A stretch of DNA of 64,000 nt, taken from positions 5,374-69,373 of the forward strand of contig JAZRXH010000119.1 of assembly GCA_045600125.1 (NCBI GenBank), written 5' to 3'. Below, piece by piece: positions 40,800 through 49,114 of the stretch. This DNA comes from SIG622 sp045600125 (GTDB lineage: Bacteria; Bacillota; Clostridia; Oscillospirales; CAG-382). Numbering within the stretch: position 1 is the stretch's first letter; each line of letters begins with the position of its first letter. The translations under genes and the position numbers were made by a program. The notes under the pieces are model-generated. The model made no database searches. It was given only the letters and a program-made list of their open reading frames with translations, and was not told where the DNA came from.

Positions 40800-41390
40800 A
40801 ATCCGTTTTTTTTATGGATTTTATCGTTTTTTTTGCCATTTGACCGGAAATCGGTCCAAAAAAACCGCCCGAATAGTGCGTTTGTGAATTTTTTGTTAAT
40901 GTACAGTGCCTTTCAATCTGCGTCTTCCCGTCATAAAGAACAAAAACGGCGTTCCGGCATTCACCGATATTTGCCAAAACGCCAAATGCCGACCGGGAAA
41001 TCGTTCATCGGCATATTATATATAACTCGAAGGGCGCTTTTGTGCAATGTGACAGCATCCTGCCGCTGGCGGCGTTTTCGCCGCCTGCGTCATCCGAAAG
41101 CTGTTTGCGTGAGGTGTGAGGCTGAGCCCCAAAGTGTACGGCGGGCAGAAGACATCCGAATGTGCTGACCCGGCATCCCGCGCAGCGTTTGTCCGCCCCC
41201 GGAGGCACGCAGAAGGCAAGGACAGGTCGAACGACCGTGAGCAAGGTGCAGAAAACCCGTCGGTGTGCGGACTCCTTCTTGTACTCCTTAGCCGCAGCGG
41301 CTGTACAGAGCGGAGAATCCGATTCCCGACGGGATTCATGCCGTTTTTCCTACATATAATATATGTGAAAAATGTTGCTGCCGTACCGAT
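40800..41390. other. Gene-free stretch upstream of the cohesin-like/dockerin operon
   Basis: I find no supported gene and no member of the main palindrome families here. A GGCGGCGTTTTCGCCGCC hairpin lies near 41061-41078. Frames on both strands give arginine- and proline-rich strings without ribosome sites. It could be decayed DNA or an unrecognised RNA. Confidence 0.4.
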
Positions 41391-42374
41391 TTATTTTCCG
41401 AGCTTTTCGCCGACGCTGCGCAGGATGTCAACGGCGGGAGCGGGGAAGCGTCCGAGACCGTCGGGGCCTACGTTGAGGAGGAGATTGGCGCCGCACTTCC
41501 GGCACTTGCCGAGGATCTCGAGAACCTTATCCGGACTCTTCCAGTCCTCGTCGAAGCTCTTGTAGCCCCAGGTATGATTGAGGGTGATGGGGGCTTCCAC
41601 GAGGCTTTCGGTATATTCCTCCGGCAGTTTGTTGTCGCCGCAGGAGCGGTAGTCGCCCATGCCGTTTCCGATTCGGGAATCCACAAGGCACCACGGCTGA
41701 TAGAACTTGACCATATCGCAAAGCTCACGGCTGTATTCGGGAAGGATATCGAGGGGCGTATCGAACCAGACAAGGCACAGATCGCCGTATCTCGTGAGGA
41801 TCTCCTTCACCTGGGGCTTTATCTTCTTTTCATAGCAGATGCGGTACTGCTTTCCGGCTCTGTCCGGGAAGTCCCAGTCGTTGTCCCAGCTCATGCCGCC
41901 GACGTTGGTGTGGTAGAACTTCATGCCGTAGCCGCCGCCGTGGGGTTCGTGCCAGTCGATGACCTGCGAGTAATAGAGTCCCAGCTTCATGCCGTACTTG
42001 GCGCAGGCGTTCGCCAGCTCCTCGATGACGTCCCGTCCGAAGGGGGAAGCGTCCACTATATTATACCTGTCCACCTCCGAATGGAAGAGGGCGAAGCCGT
42101 CGTGATGCTTGCTGGTCACCACGATGTATTTCATGCCGGCGTCCTTGGCGAGCTTTACCCATTCGTCGGCGTTGAAGTAGATGGGATTGAAGGCTCCGGC
42201 GAGCTTTTCGTATTCACGGTTCGGGATCTGGAACCGGGACATGATCCATTCACCGATGTAGTCCATTCTTTTTCCCTGCCATTCGCCGGCGAGGAGAGAA
42301 TAGAGTCCCCAGTGGACCATCAAGCCGAAACCGGCTTCCTTGAACCATTTTTTGCTTTCTTCGAGTGTCATCAT
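41391..42374 (-). CDS. Glycoside hydrolase family 29 alpha-L-fucosidase, catalytic domain only
   Basis: The 327-residue protein carries the GH29 barrel: KEAGFGLMVHWGLYSLLAGEW (residues 9-29), KYIVVTSKHHDGFALFHS, and the nucleophile aspartate in CLVWFDTPLD. The family usually has a C-terminal beta-sandwich, which is absent here; the protein ends at LRSVGEKLGK soon after the barrel. There is no signal peptide. AAGGA lies about 8 bases before the ATG at 42374; an in-frame start 30 bases earlier overlaps the site. It differs clearly from the GH29 at 35392-36717, so it is not a recent duplicate and may have a different linkage preference. Confidence 0.88.
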   Translation of the reverse strand: MMTLEESKKWFKEAGFGLMVHWGLYSLLAGEWQGKRMDYIGEWIMSRFQIPNREYEKLAGAFNPIYFNADEWVKLAKDAGMKYIVVTSKHHDGFALFHSEVDRYNIVDASPFGRDVIEELANACAKYGMKLGLYYSQVIDWHEPHGGGYGMKFYHTNVGGMSWDNDWDFPDRAGKQYRICYEKKIKPQVKEILTRYGDLCLVWFDTPLDILPEYSRELCDMVKFYQPWCLVDSRIGNGMGDYRSCGDNKLPEEYTESLVEAPITLNHTWGYKSFDEDWKSPDKVLEILGKCRKCGANLLLNVGPDGLGRFPAPAVDILRSVGEKLGK

Positions 42375-42628
42375 CGCTTTTTCCTTTCCGGTACTTGCGT
42401 ACATAAATGAAATGTGTGAAGGACACCTATGTGTCTTTGCCCATTATACACCAATGCGGTATACTTTTCAAGACCTATTCCGGAGTAAAGTATGCAAAAG
42501 CACTTTATTTTCTGTAACGCACGGGAGGAGCAAGCCCTCCTCTCCTGCGATGCCATGTGATATGAAACAACGCCGGCGAACGCAGTTCGCCCCTACGGTC
42601 TGCCGCTGTTTTGACAAGGAGAAAAAAC

Positions 42629-42910
42629 TCCGATGAAGTCGGCGTTTGACTTCATCGGAGCAGTAGAAACTGACCGTTTTCACCGCCCTATGAGTTTGAC
42701 CGCTCGGATATATGGCGGTCAAACGGGACGAGGTTCGGGCATCGGGGATTACGGTTTAGTCTGAAGTGCAATCCTTCCGAGGTGCCGGCGGTGGCACACC
42801 GCCCCATGAGTTTGACCGCTCGGATTTATGGCGGTCAAACGGGACGAGGTTCGGCCATCGGGGATCACGGCTTTGTCTGCGGCGCAGTCCTTTCGGAGTG
42901 CCCGCGGGGG
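42629..42910. repeat. Palindromic repeats between the second GH29 and glpP
   Basis: A perfect palindrome TCCGATGAAGTC/GACTTCATCGGA (42629-42659) is followed by two copies of the GTTTGACCGC/GCGGTCAAAC module; the second stem is at 42810-42840, about 110 bases after the first, and both share the tail TCGGGGAT. No gene is supported between 42375 and 42923. Confidence 0.82.
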
Positions 42911-42923
42911 CGTCCCCGCAGAA

Positions 42924-43478
42924 TCATGCAAGCCACAGCTCCCGGCGGCTGGTGGAGATGGCAAAGGCGCCGGCGCTGAGGGCGGCGATGACGTCGTTTT
43001 TGGTTTCGATGAGGCCGCCGGCAATGAGGGGGACGCCGATGCCATCCGAAAACGCTTCGATCTGTCTCGGGAGGACGCCCGGCATGATCTCGATCATATC
43101 CGGCTTTGAGGAGCGCACCGTGTCGAAGGCGATCTCCACCGAACGGGAGTCCACGATGAAGAAGCGCTGGACGGTGGCGAGTCCTGCGTCCTTGGCGTAC
43201 TTGATCAGGTTCGAGCGGGTAGAGATGATACCGTCGGCGCCGACCCTTCCGAGGTATTCCACGCCGGCGCCGTCCTTCCCGATGCCCTCCGCCATGTCGA
43301 TATGCACGAATACCTTTTTCTCCGGCTGCGTCTTTTTCGCCTTCGCAAGGTATTCCTCCATGGTGTTGATATTCGGAGCCAGCCAGAAGATCACGCCGCA
43401 GGGAGACGACAGAGCCGCAAGAAGCTCCTCCCCCGTGCGGACGGCGGCGATGATCGGGCATTCTGTAAGGTCAAGCAT
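42924..43478 (-). CDS. glpP: Glycerol-3-phosphate responsive antiterminator GlpP
   Basis: GlpP is an RNA-binding antiterminator that, with glycerol 3-phosphate, permits expression of glp genes by preventing leader termination. The 184-residue TIM-barrel protein shows the family landmarks PIIAAVRTGEELLAAL, VFVHIDMAEGIGKD, GADGIISTRSNLIKYAK and DMIEIMPGVLPRQI, ending PLIAGGLIETKND. GGAGGGA lies 8 bases before the ATG. It is the last of three minus-strand genes (FAD oxidoreductase, DUF1667, glpP). The glycerol kinase or glycerol-3-phosphate dehydrogenase it normally controls is not in the window. Confidence 0.93.
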   Translation of the reverse strand: MLDLTECPIIAAVRTGEELLAALSSPCGVIFWLAPNINTMEEYLAKAKKTQPEKKVFVHIDMAEGIGKDGAGVEYLGRVGADGIISTRSNLIKYAKDAGLATVQRFFIVDSRSVEIAFDTVRSSKPDMIEIMPGVLPRQIEAFSDGIGVPLIAGGLIETKNDVIAALSAGAFAISTSRRELWLA

Positions 43479-43631
43479 CGGACAGTCCCTCCGTTGTTCT
43501 TAGAAAATAAATATACCGTAAAATGATTATAGCCCATTTTCAAAGGATATGCAAGCCCCTTCGCCCGGCTTTGCCGCATACAATATATATATTTAGGAAA
43601 AATTCCGGGGACAAGGCTGTTTTCGGGCTTG

Positions 43632-43997
43632 TCAGTCTGCGTTTTTGGCGGCAACGAGGGCGACCCCGGTACCGGCGATATTCTCCGTCAGCACGTCTCC
43701 GATGCGGACGGGAGCCGAGGCGGCAAGGCATGCGACCTCCTTCATGCAGTCGAAGAGCTTTTCCTTCGGGACGGGGTAGGCGGTCTTGACGGGGAGCATT
43801 CCCTCCCGGTTCGCAAGACGCACGGTGGTGGTGAGGGTACGCATCGGGTGAAGCACCTCGTTTTTGCCGTAGATCTCGCCGTTTTTGCAGGTGTTCCCGG
43901 TGACACCGAGGACTTCGCCGTCCTCGTATTCCACCTTCAGGGGGCAGCCCATGGGGCAGCCGATGCAAATCAGTTCTCTTATCATATATTTTGACAC
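43632..43997 (-). CDS. DUF1667 protein, partner of the FAD oxidoreductase
   Basis: The 121-residue protein has the DUF1667 N-terminus ELICIGCPMGCPLKV (about residues 8-22), whose cysteines could bind a metal or iron-sulfur centre, and the central TLTTTVRLANREGMLPVKT segment. In Firmicutes this small protein is usually encoded with an FAD oxidoreductase and glycerol-3-phosphate genes, as here: it lies 55 bases after the oxidoreductase and 153 before glpP. The start is uncertain between GTG at 43997 and ATG at 43985; neither has a strong ribosome site. Confidence 0.88.
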   Translation of the reverse strand: MSKYMIRELICIGCPMGCPLKVEYEDGEVLGVTGNTCKNGEIYGKNEVLHPMRTLTTTVRLANREGMLPVKTAYPVPKEKLFDCMKEVACLAASAPVRIGDVLTENIAGTGVALVAAKNAD

Positions 43998-44052
43998 GGC
44001 TCTCGCAAAATAGGCGAAAGCATCCTTTCCTGTTTTCTTTTTCAGAGCGGAA

Positions 44053-45306
44053 TTATTCCCGGAATTCGAGCGCTAAGGTGACAGAGCCGCCTGCGATCTT
44101 TTCGAGGACGTCCCCCTTTACGTCGAAGCGCTCCATTTCGCCGGGAGTGACCTTTCGGCGGCTTTTCTTGGCAAGGACGGTATCGCCGTCGGTAAGGGTG
44201 ACGGTCACGTTCCTATATACGTCGGCGACACGAAAGTAGAGCGAGGCGCCGTCCGCTTCTTTGGATATTCTCTGCGGGACGGTATACCGCACGCCGTTTT
44301 GGGGGATGACGGTGATATATTCCGAGCCTTTTTTATTGCCCCTTATAAAATCGGCGGCTCCCTTCCCTGCCGTTTCGGCTTCCTCCGATACATAATCCAC
44401 CAAATCGTGGACGTGGAGAACGTTGCCGCAGGCGAAGATGCCGGGGATATCGGTCTCTCTCGTTTCGGAAACGGCGGCGCCGCCGGTCACCCGGTCAAGG
44501 GTCACGCCCGCCTTCCCGGTCAGTTCGTTCTCGGGGATGAGTCCGCAGGAAAGAAGGAGGGTGTCGCATTCGATATACTCGGCGCTCTCCGGGACAGGCT
44601 TTCTGTTTTCATCCACCCGGCAGACGGTAACGCCGGTGACACGTTCTTTTCCGTGGACGGCGGTGACGGTATGCGAGAGCCGGAGCGGGATATCAAAATC
44701 CTCGAGGCACTGGACGATGTTCCTCGTAAGACCGCCGGAATAGGGCATAAGCTCCAGCACGGCTTTGACGTTTGCCCCCTCAAGGGTCATTCGCCTTGCC
44801 ATGATGAGACCGATGTCGCCGGAGCCGAGGATGACCACGTTCTTGCCGGGCATCACGCCGCAGATATTGACGAACTTCTGCGCCGTTCCGGCGGTATAGA
44901 CCCCGGCGGGTCTTGTGCCGGCGATATTGAGGGCGCCCCTCGAGCGTTCCCGGCAGCCCATGGCGAGGATCACCGCTCCCGCCTTTATTTGAAAGTAGCC
45001 TTCGGACGAGTTGACGGCGGTGACGACTCTGTCTGCCGTAACGTCCACGACGGTGGTATCGGTGAGGTACGGGATGCCGTACTCCTTTACTTTGGCGATG
45101 TATCTCTCGGCGTACTCGGGTCCGGTCAGCTCCTCGCCGAACCGATGCAGTCCGAAGCCGTTGTGGATGCACTGCTTGAGGATGCCGCCGAGCGCACTCT
45201 CCCGCTCGAGGATCAGTATGTCCCGTATCCCCTGCTCGCAGGCACCGAGTGCCGCACTGAGACCGGCGGGACCGCCGCCGATGATGACAAGCTCTGTTTC
45301 TTTCAT
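44053..45306 (-). CDS. NAD(P)/FAD-dependent oxidoreductase of the glp locus
   Basis: The 417-residue pyridine nucleotide-disulfide oxidoreductase fold protein has the FAD motif VIIGGGPAGLSAAL (G10-G11-G12-P-A-G15), a CIHNGFGLHRFGEELTG segment, the NAD(P) motif NVVILGSGDIGLIMARR, and IPGIFACGNVLHVHDLVD for the second FAD contact. The C-terminal 80 residues resemble the DUF1667-associated oxidoreductases of Clostridia that probably pass electrons from glycerol-3-phosphate dehydrogenase. The ATG at 45306 (AAGGA upstream) is chosen over longer frames. The dehydrogenase normally found upstream is absent; a gene-free repeat region lies there instead. Confidence 0.9.
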   Translation of the reverse strand: MKETELVIIGGGPAGLSAALGACEQGIRDILILERESALGGILKQCIHNGFGLHRFGEELTGPEYAERYIAKVKEYGIPYLTDTTVVDVTADRVVTAVNSSEGYFQIKAGAVILAMGCRERSRGALNIAGTRPAGVYTAGTAQKFVNICGVMPGKNVVILGSGDIGLIMARRMTLEGANVKAVLELMPYSGGLTRNIVQCLEDFDIPLRLSHTVTAVHGKERVTGVTVCRVDENRKPVPESAEYIECDTLLLSCGLIPENELTGKAGVTLDRVTGGAAVSETRETDIPGIFACGNVLHVHDLVDYVSEEAETAGKGAADFIRGNKKGSEYITVIPQNGVRYTVPQRISKEADGASLYFRVADVYRNVTVTLTDGDTVLAKKSRRKVTPGEMERFDVKGDVLEKIAGGSVTLALEFRE

Positions 45307-45425
45307 AAATAGTTCCGTCCTTGTTGTTTGTTCATATTCATTTTCGTTTATTTCTCCGCCTGCGCCTCCGGCGGTGAAGCTATCGACTGCTCTTTTTGAG
45401 AACGGGGAACGTGTTATCCTCAAAT

Positions 45426-46410
45426 CACGCCGTGAGTGCGGCGAACGACCGCCTTTTCTTGAAACGGGGGCGTATTGCCCCCGGCTCACGCCGTAAGTGT
45501 ATCAATCGCCTTGTTGCACACGAACGGGGGCGTTACTTTTTCCACGAGCGGCAAAAGCCGATACACTTCGAAATGCATGATATGCATTTCGTGCGGTATC
45601 GCACCAAAAACGCCCGGCGGGTACGGGAGGGCGGCAGTCCATAAATGGTAACTGCAGAGAAACCACTGCACAGCAATGCTTTTTGAATGCTGTTCTCGTC
45701 CTTGTTGCGGCTTGCCCCCTCCCGCCGCCACCACACCCACCCCGGAATACACCAATGTCTATGCAAAACTTGGTGGGGCGATGTGGGTCCCCATTGTTGC
45801 AGCGCGTCCGCAGCGGACGCTATGACTCGGAGCTTCTCCTACGGGAATGAAGAGAATGCCTTACCGAGAAGTCCTATCTAACTTTGCACACTGATAAGTA
45901 TCATCACGTCAATGAGCAAGTGCTATCCTTTAGTGAGCGCCTTTCCCACGGGAAGTTGAACCGTTATCTTTTTCCCGAACTATATGCGGTCGGCGGGAAT
46001 TATGCCGACCCATAGGACGGGAAAGAAGAGACCAAGTACATCACGCACGAACTGAGGTCAGAATTACCACTGAGGAAAAAAGTCCCCCGTAGAGCACGAC
46101 AAAAATGTACATGGCGGAACCGTTCCTCGGGAAAGGTATCGGAAAACCGCATAGGTTTTCTGATGGTAGACCATTTGCTGTCGGCAAGATGCGAGGATGC
46201 AGCCCCACACGCCGCCGAAAACAAGTGCGCAGGGTTGGTGTCGGAGGGCAACGCCCTATCCGACGGGCTCTTTTGGGTACTTTTGCAGCCCTTGGCAAAA
46301 GTCACACCACCGTTCCGTGTGCAGTGGGGCAATCGCTACACCCCCGGCGGGAGGCGAGGATAATACGCCCCGTATCGTGTGCAACAAGGCTATCGCTGCA
46401 CTCACGGCGA
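45426..46410. repeat. Gene-free kilobase bounded by inverted copies of a ~50-bp repeat
   Basis: On the left, two direct copies of a unit reading CACGCCGTRAGTG...CGGGGGCGT (45426-45479 and 45487-45536). On the right, two copies in reverse orientation (about 46312-46350 and 46364-46409), with GCCTTGTTGCACACG matched by CGTGTGCAACAAGGC. Between them lies a perfect CGAAATGCAT/ATGCATTTCG hairpin (45569-45591) and no supported gene. It looks like a decayed mobile element or nested repeat. Confidence 0.6.
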
Positions 46411-46439
46411 GAGCCGGGAATAAATTCTTGGTCGGTCAA

Positions 46440-46690
46440 GGCGAATGCCTGTCAACCTCTTCCGTCACGGCAAGCCGTGACACCTTCCCCAAAGGGGAAG
46501 GCTTTTGTGGCGAAGTTAAAACGATATCCGCTGAGATCGTATCTTGACCTCAGCGGACAGTGGGCAGCAACCATTACCCCTTAAAAAACACCGTGGCAGT
46601 CCGTATGGACTGCCACTATTGAAAGTTTTCGCCCGCCTTTTTCAAAAGGCGGCGATGGGGCTTTTGAGGCGAGCAGCCCCAAAAAAAGAA
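46440..46690. repeat. Palindromic repeats upstream of ruvX
   Basis: In order: a double hairpin GTCACGG/CCGTGAC (46464-46481) plus CCTTCCCC/GGGGAAGG (46483-46501), a TCCGCTGAGATC/GACCTCAGCGGA palindrome with one mismatch (46527-46557), GTGGCAGTCC/GGACTGCCAC (46593-46616), the CCGCC hairpin, and a head-like end near 46655-46685. It runs up to the ribosome site of ruvX. Confidence 0.78.
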
Positions 46691-46710
46691 GTACTTGAAA
46701 AGGAGAAATT

Positions 46711-47124
46711 ATGATCATATTGGGAATCGACTACGGCGACGCAAGGATGGGCTTTGCGGCAAGCGACATGACCGGCTTTCTGGCGGGAGGCATCGGCACG
46801 GTAAAGGTGACGGGACTCCACAGCGCCGTGGAAGCGGCGGCGAAGACGGCAAAAGAGCGAGGGGCACAGAAGATCGTCGTGGGACTTCCCGTGAACATGG
46901 ACGGCACCGAAGGGGACAGAGCCGCAAGATGCCGCCGCTTCGGAGAAGAGCTTGCCGAAAAGACGGGGATCCCCGTGGAGTACCACGACGAGCGCCGCAC
47001 CACCATCCTCGCCGCCGGCTACATGAACGAGACCGGGACCTACGGCAAGAAGCGTAAGGCCGCCATAGATACCCTCTCGGCACAGCTTATCCTGCAAAGC
47101 TATCTCGACAGAAACAGAAAGTGA
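46711..47124 (+). CDS. ruvX: Putative Holliday junction resolvase RuvX/YqgF
   Basis: The 137-residue RNase H-like nuclease starts with GIDYGDARMGFA (residues 5-16, first catalytic aspartate), then VVGLPVNMDGTEG (about 56-68), YHDERRTTILA with the catalytic acids, and a last aspartate in KKRKAAIDTLSAQ. Family members are implicated in recombination or in pre-16S rRNA processing. AAGGAG precedes the ATG and a strong terminator follows. In many Firmicutes it lies with alaS or a DUF965 gene; here it stands alone. Confidence 0.93.
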   Translation: MIILGIDYGDARMGFAASDMTGFLAGGIGTVKVTGLHSAVEAAAKTAKERGAQKIVVGLPVNMDGTEGDRAARCRRFGEELAEKTGIPVEYHDERRTTILAAGYMNETGTYGKKRKAAIDTLSAQLILQSYLDRNRK

Positions 47125-47159
47125 TGCCTTTTGCCTGCGGTGAATGCGAAAAACAATTA

Positions 47160-47193
47160 CCGGGAAGGACTGCCACGTCCTTCCCGGCTTTTT
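47160..47193 (+). terminator. Terminator of ruvX
   Basis: A perfect 11-bp stem CCGGGAAGGAC (47160-47170) and GTCCTTCCCGG (47177-47187) followed by CTTTTT. Confidence 0.92.
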
Positions 47194-47213
47194 ACGCATT
47201 GGTCTTGTTTTCT

Positions 47214-47241
47214 CGATTAAGAGATTAAGAGATTAAGAGAG
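47214..47241. repeat. Short tandem repeat (GATTAAGA)
   Basis: Three consecutive copies of an 8-base unit GATTAAGA between the ruvX terminator and the lipoprotein stop. Such a simple repeat can vary in copy number; it lies outside genes. Confidence 0.7.
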
Positions 47242-47247
47242 AAGATT

Positions 47248-48594
47248 TTATTTTCCGATGGGCTTGAAGACGCAGAGCTTCGTGTTTCCGTCGGCGTCAT
47301 CGCAGAAGCTCCAGATAATACAGCCGTCCTGAAGAGTGAAATAACCTTCTCCGTCCTCGTAGAGCACCTCTTCGGTGGCGTTTCCGTCCTCGTCGTAGGT
47401 CACGTAGCTCTTTTTGCAGTCCTTGTAGGCAAGGTCGCCGTCTCTGTCGGAAGCGGCGCTCAACTTCCAGTTCATAGCGGCGGACGCACTGTCAGCCCAG
47501 GATATCTCGATCAAAAGCCGTCCGAGCTCTTCACTGTAAGACGCATCGAGAACGGCTCTGCCGCTGATCACATCCTGATAGGAACCGGTGAATTCTTCGT
47601 AATACGCCGCCTTTTCTTCCGCCGTCATCTTGTCGAGAAACAGCGCTCTCAGCTCATCGGCGATGCCGCAGAAGGTCTCGGAATCGTAGTCCTCCAAGTC
47701 GACGGTGCTGATGATATACTGCATCTCACCGTCCACAAAGCGGCACACGTAGGCGCTGTCCGTGCAGACGGTTTCCGTTTCGTATTCGGCACCGGCAGCA
47801 CTTTCAAAAATCGACTTTCCGTCTTCGCCGAGAATGCCGGAGATATCGTCCGACGTCTTGGCGGCACGTACCGTGAAGGTCCTTCCGGCAGCGGTGAAGG
47901 TGTACTCGGCAACGTCCGTGTCGGCGCCGATCACGGAAAAGCTCTCATCGGTCACGCCCGTCACGCCGGGCTTTACGATGTGACAGCCGAGTTTTTCGTT
48001 CAGCTCGTCCATGGAAGCACACTCGACCTTTTCACCGTCAAGCCCTCCGAGAACAGAGCACTTTCCGAACGATGCCGACGTGAGGGAAACCGTTTCCTCG
48101 CAGATGCCCCTGAACTGTTCTTCTTCTATGTCGCCTTTTGCATAGAAAACGTACTGCACGCCGTCCTTTGACCAGCGACCGGCTCTGCCGCCGTCGTATG
48201 CGGCGATCTCGAGGTCTGCATTCTCTTCACATTCGCCGAAAAGGGAAGCGCCGTCCGCATAGAGACCGGAAAAGTCCTCGCCGGTCTTTGCGCCCCGCAA
48301 CGAAAATTCATAGCCGGCGGCTTTGTAATCGTACTGTGCGATCGGAGCGGAGGCTCCGCCGTTTATCACGAAAAATGCCTCGTCGGTAACGCCCATGATG
48401 CCGGGATGCACGATGTTCGTGCCGGCAATCCCGTTAATCTCGTCAAGAGACCTGCAGCTGACCATGGGATTGGCAAGACCTGCAAAGGCTTCGTTTTCCG
48501 GCTCGTTCCCGGTCTGCACGGCGGTTTCACAGCCGACAAAGGAAAGCGTAAGGGCAAGGCACAGAAGCGCCGTCAGTGTTTTCTTCATGTTCAT
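47248..48594 (-). CDS. Lipoprotein with an internally duplicated domain
   Basis: The 448-residue protein has a lipoprotein signal peptide with lipobox LSFVGC (cysteine at residue 22). Two copies of a domain of about 140 residues follow: VSCRSLDEINGIAG...IMGVTDEAFFVI...YEFSLRGAKTGEDFSGLY (about 45-175) and VECASMDELNEKLG...VTGVTDESFSVI...RTFTVRAAKTSDDISGIL (about 192-310). The C-terminal 130 residues are different. The copies align over their whole length, so the duplication is real; I do not recognise the domain. AAGGAG lies about 10 bases before the ATG. It would be anchored on the cell surface. Confidence 0.78.
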   Translation of the reverse strand: MNMKKTLTALLCLALTLSFVGCETAVQTGNEPENEAFAGLANPMVSCRSLDEINGIAGTNIVHPGIMGVTDEAFFVINGGASAPIAQYDYKAAGYEFSLRGAKTGEDFSGLYADGASLFGECEENADLEIAAYDGGRAGRWSKDGVQYVFYAKGDIEEEQFRGICEETVSLTSASFGKCSVLGGLDGEKVECASMDELNEKLGCHIVKPGVTGVTDESFSVIGADTDVAEYTFTAAGRTFTVRAAKTSDDISGILGEDGKSIFESAAGAEYETETVCTDSAYVCRFVDGEMQYIISTVDLEDYDSETFCGIADELRALFLDKMTAEEKAAYYEEFTGSYQDVISGRAVLDASYSEELGRLLIEISWADSASAAMNWKLSAASDRDGDLAYKDCKKSYVTYDEDGNATEEVLYEDGEGYFTLQDGCIIWSFCDDADGNTKLCVFKPIGK

Positions 48595-48713
48595 GTTCTT
48601 TTTCTCCTTTTGTTCTGTTCTGGTTGTTCCTGAATGCTGTTTTGATTGGTTTTTGTGTCTTGAAAACCTTTTCCCGCCTTCCGAATCCGAAAGAGAACGG
48701 GAAAACGGCGGTT

Positions 48714-49073
48714 TCAGTTTTTGTCGGAGTTTTCCGCAGCCGCTTCACGCTCCATGTCAAGACGGGTGTTGCGGAAATAGAGAAGGACGTCGATGCCGAT
48801 CTCGATGAAGTTCATCACGTAGAATACGGCGCTGAGGAAGAAGATCCAGCCCTCCAGATCCGCAAAGCTGATCGCATGGTGGAGCACCGTGATCTGAATG
48901 ACCTTCCGGGCGATGCCGAAGGCATAACCGACGAGAAGGAAGATCTCAAAGAAAAGGCTTTTGCCCTTCGCCGTCTTCGATACCAGCGATTTCCGAATGG
49001 AGATCGGCCAGGAAAGACCGAAGCAGAAGATGGTCAGAGCCTCAAACAGATTGGTGAGTGTTTCGGGTGACAT
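48714..49073 (-). CDS. Small integral membrane protein (PQ-loop-like)
   Basis: The 119-residue protein has three hydrophobic segments (about residues 8-26, 40-62 and 73-97). The stretch ALTIFCFGLSWPISIRKSLVSKTAKGKSL is reminiscent of PQ-loop/SWEET half-transporters, which often carry a proline between helices and a following KGKS. The charged C-terminus is cytoplasmic by the positive-inside rule. The function is unknown and the PQ-loop idea is tentative. AAAGGA lies upstream of the ATG. It sits between fumC and the lipoprotein gene on the same strand. Confidence 0.7.
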   Translation of the reverse strand: MSPETLTNLFEALTIFCFGLSWPISIRKSLVSKTAKGKSLFFEIFLLVGYAFGIARKVIQITVLHHAISFADLEGWIFFLSAVFYVMNFIEIGIDVLLYFRNTRLDMEREAAAENSDKN

Positions 49074-49114
49074 GATTTATCATTTCCTTTCTTTTTTTGT
49101 TTCCTGCTGTGATT

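Noticed and set aside
41000..41340. Possible structured RNA such as RNase P RNA or SRP RNA
   Set aside because: I could not find the conserved RNase P or SRP core motifs; left as unexplained intergenic DNA.
45840..46020. Possible transposon protein fragment (phrase SHGKLNRYL in one frame)
   Set aside because: Only a few residues resemble TnpV-type proteins, with stops around them; too weak to call.
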